Origin: Paenarthrobacter aurescens TC1
GTDB taxonomy: Bacteria; Actinomycetota; Actinomycetes; Actinomycetales; Micrococcaceae
Direction: 5' to 3'
NCBI GenBank assembly: GCA_000014925.1
Contig: CP000474.1
Span: 2,790,001 to 2,854,000, forward strand
Length of the DNA: 64,000 bases
Shown here: positions 63,506 to 64,000 of the stretch, piece after piece
Layout of the letters: each line of letters starts with the position of its first letter
How positions within the stretch are numbered: position 1 is the first letter of the stretch
The notes under the pieces: model-generated
Told to the model about the DNA's origin: nothing
Databases searched by the model: none
Seen by the model: the letters and a program-made list of their open reading frames with translations, nothing else
Made by a program: the position numbers and the translations under genes

Positions 63506-63841
63506 TTATTTGGCATTACTGTCCCCGTCCGTGGACGGACCGCTGTCTGCGTTGCTCTCGCCAGAAGAGGAGCTTTGTCTGGTGAGGCCGTGCATATGGG
63601 AAAGATAGAACCCTCCTGCGGCTCCCAGCAGAGCGCCAAGGAGCACAATCCAGCGGGTCCCCCACAGATTATCCAGACCCCAGCCTATCAAACTCCAGAC
63701 AATGATCCCGCCAATGATGTAGCTGAAGACGGCAATGCCGGCGTTGTATCCGCCGTCGTTTCCGGCTTCCGCGGATTCATTGCGGTTGGCAGCTTGCTGA
63801 TCAGTCACAGCCGGGCGTGAATAGCGCTTACGCGGGGACAT
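63506..63841 (-). CDS. AtpI/AtpZ-like ATP synthase assembly protein
   Basis: A 111-residue protein with two helices (GYNAGIAVFSYIIGGIIVWSL and TRWIVLLGALLGAAGGFYL, about residues 32-75) and a Ser-rich polar tail. It is the first gene of the operon before atpB, the site of atpI. The start MSPRKRYSRPA overlaps the upstream gene by 14 bases. Role in c-ring assembly or Mg2+ is known for relatives, not shown here. Confidence 0.85.
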   Translation of the reverse strand: MSPRKRYSRPAVTDQQAANRNESAEAGNDGGYNAGIAVFSYIIGGIIVWSLIGWGLDNLWGTRWIVLLGALLGAAGGFYLSHMHGLTRQSSSSGESNADSGPSTDGDSNAK

Positions 63842-64000
63842 CCGGGCCGCCTTTCTGCTCAGCAGGATCGTTGTAGATCTGCAGGCGGGCCTTGCTGAAG
63901 CCATAGATCTCGGCGGCTTGCCAGAAGACGACGGTGACCACGGCGCCGATGAGGAACCAACGGTCGTGGAGCCATTCCGGAGCGCCGAGTACAAAGAGCA
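63828..64000 (-). CDS. C-terminal fragment of a membrane protein
   Basis: The last 57 codons of a gene that begins outside the window. A hydrophobic segment (WFLIGAVVTVVFWQAAEIYG) is followed by a polar end, QIYNDPAEQKGGPDVPA. It overlaps the AtpI-like gene by 14 bases. I do not recognise the family from this part. In other actinobacteria a polyprenyl-phosphate GlcNAc-1-phosphate transferase lies before atpI, but this end does not prove it. Confidence 0.6.
   Translation of the reverse strand, partial: LFVLGAPEWLHDRWFLIGAVVTVVFWQAAEIYGFSKARLQIYNDPAEQKGGPDVPA

Overview
The window reads as chromosomal DNA of a high-GC Gram-positive actinobacterium of the Micrococcaceae, most likely Arthrobacter or Paenarthrobacter. 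Supporting signs are G/C-rich codon use with many GTG starts, the mismatch endonuclease NucS, a clpS-DUF2017 pair, a DUF3039 gene, a split F-type ATPase operon (separate atpF and atpH, with DUF2550 after atpC) and a YtrA-type GntR/ABC operon. I see no rRNA, tRNA, insertion sequence, integrase, prophage or CRISPR array. The genus is inferred from gene content, not from a database match.

Positions 1-18.7 kb are catabolic and transport-rich. A 2-oxoacid dehydrogenase operon (E1-alpha end, E1-beta, a free-standing lipoyl domain and an alpha/beta hydrolase) resembles an acetoin-dehydrogenase system whose E2 is split into two genes. After a MarR regulator and a phosphoribosyltransferase come an MHS-family transporter divergent from an IclR regulator, a MoaF-family protein, and an APC permease divergent from an AraC regulator. 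A six-gene minus-strand operon follows (amidohydrolase, THI5-like binding protein, two permeases, ATPase, sulfatase), divergent from a TetR regulator. An MFS exporter ends the block.

Positions 18.7-44.6 kb are mostly housekeeping: sbcCD, an aquaporin, paired DUF202 proteins, an ADP-ribosylglycohydrolase, a broken DUF4395 gene, an exonuclease-BRCT protein, a GntR/ABC operon, dedA, the murI-MBL-rph-rdgB operon, clpS-DUF2017, pncB-pncA for NAD salvage, an SF2 helicase, DUF3039, nagB, a second ABC exporter, an Old Yellow Enzyme and a YbbN-like protein.

Positions 44.6-64 kb hold a large two-domain membrane protein, an AI-2E-family protein, a 19-bp minisatellite at the 3' end of a hydrolase gene, nucS, nagA, a cold-shock gene, and a minus-strand esterase plus aminoacyl-lipid synthase pair. 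The window ends with DUF2550 and the complete ATP synthase operon from atpC to an AtpI/AtpZ-like gene. The most distinctive items are the split E2, the esterase with a rhomboid-like/MprF-like fusion, the minisatellite built from a gene's own stop region, the sulfatase-amidohydrolase uptake operon, the DUF4395 pseudogene, and a four-codon leader ORF before an exporter.
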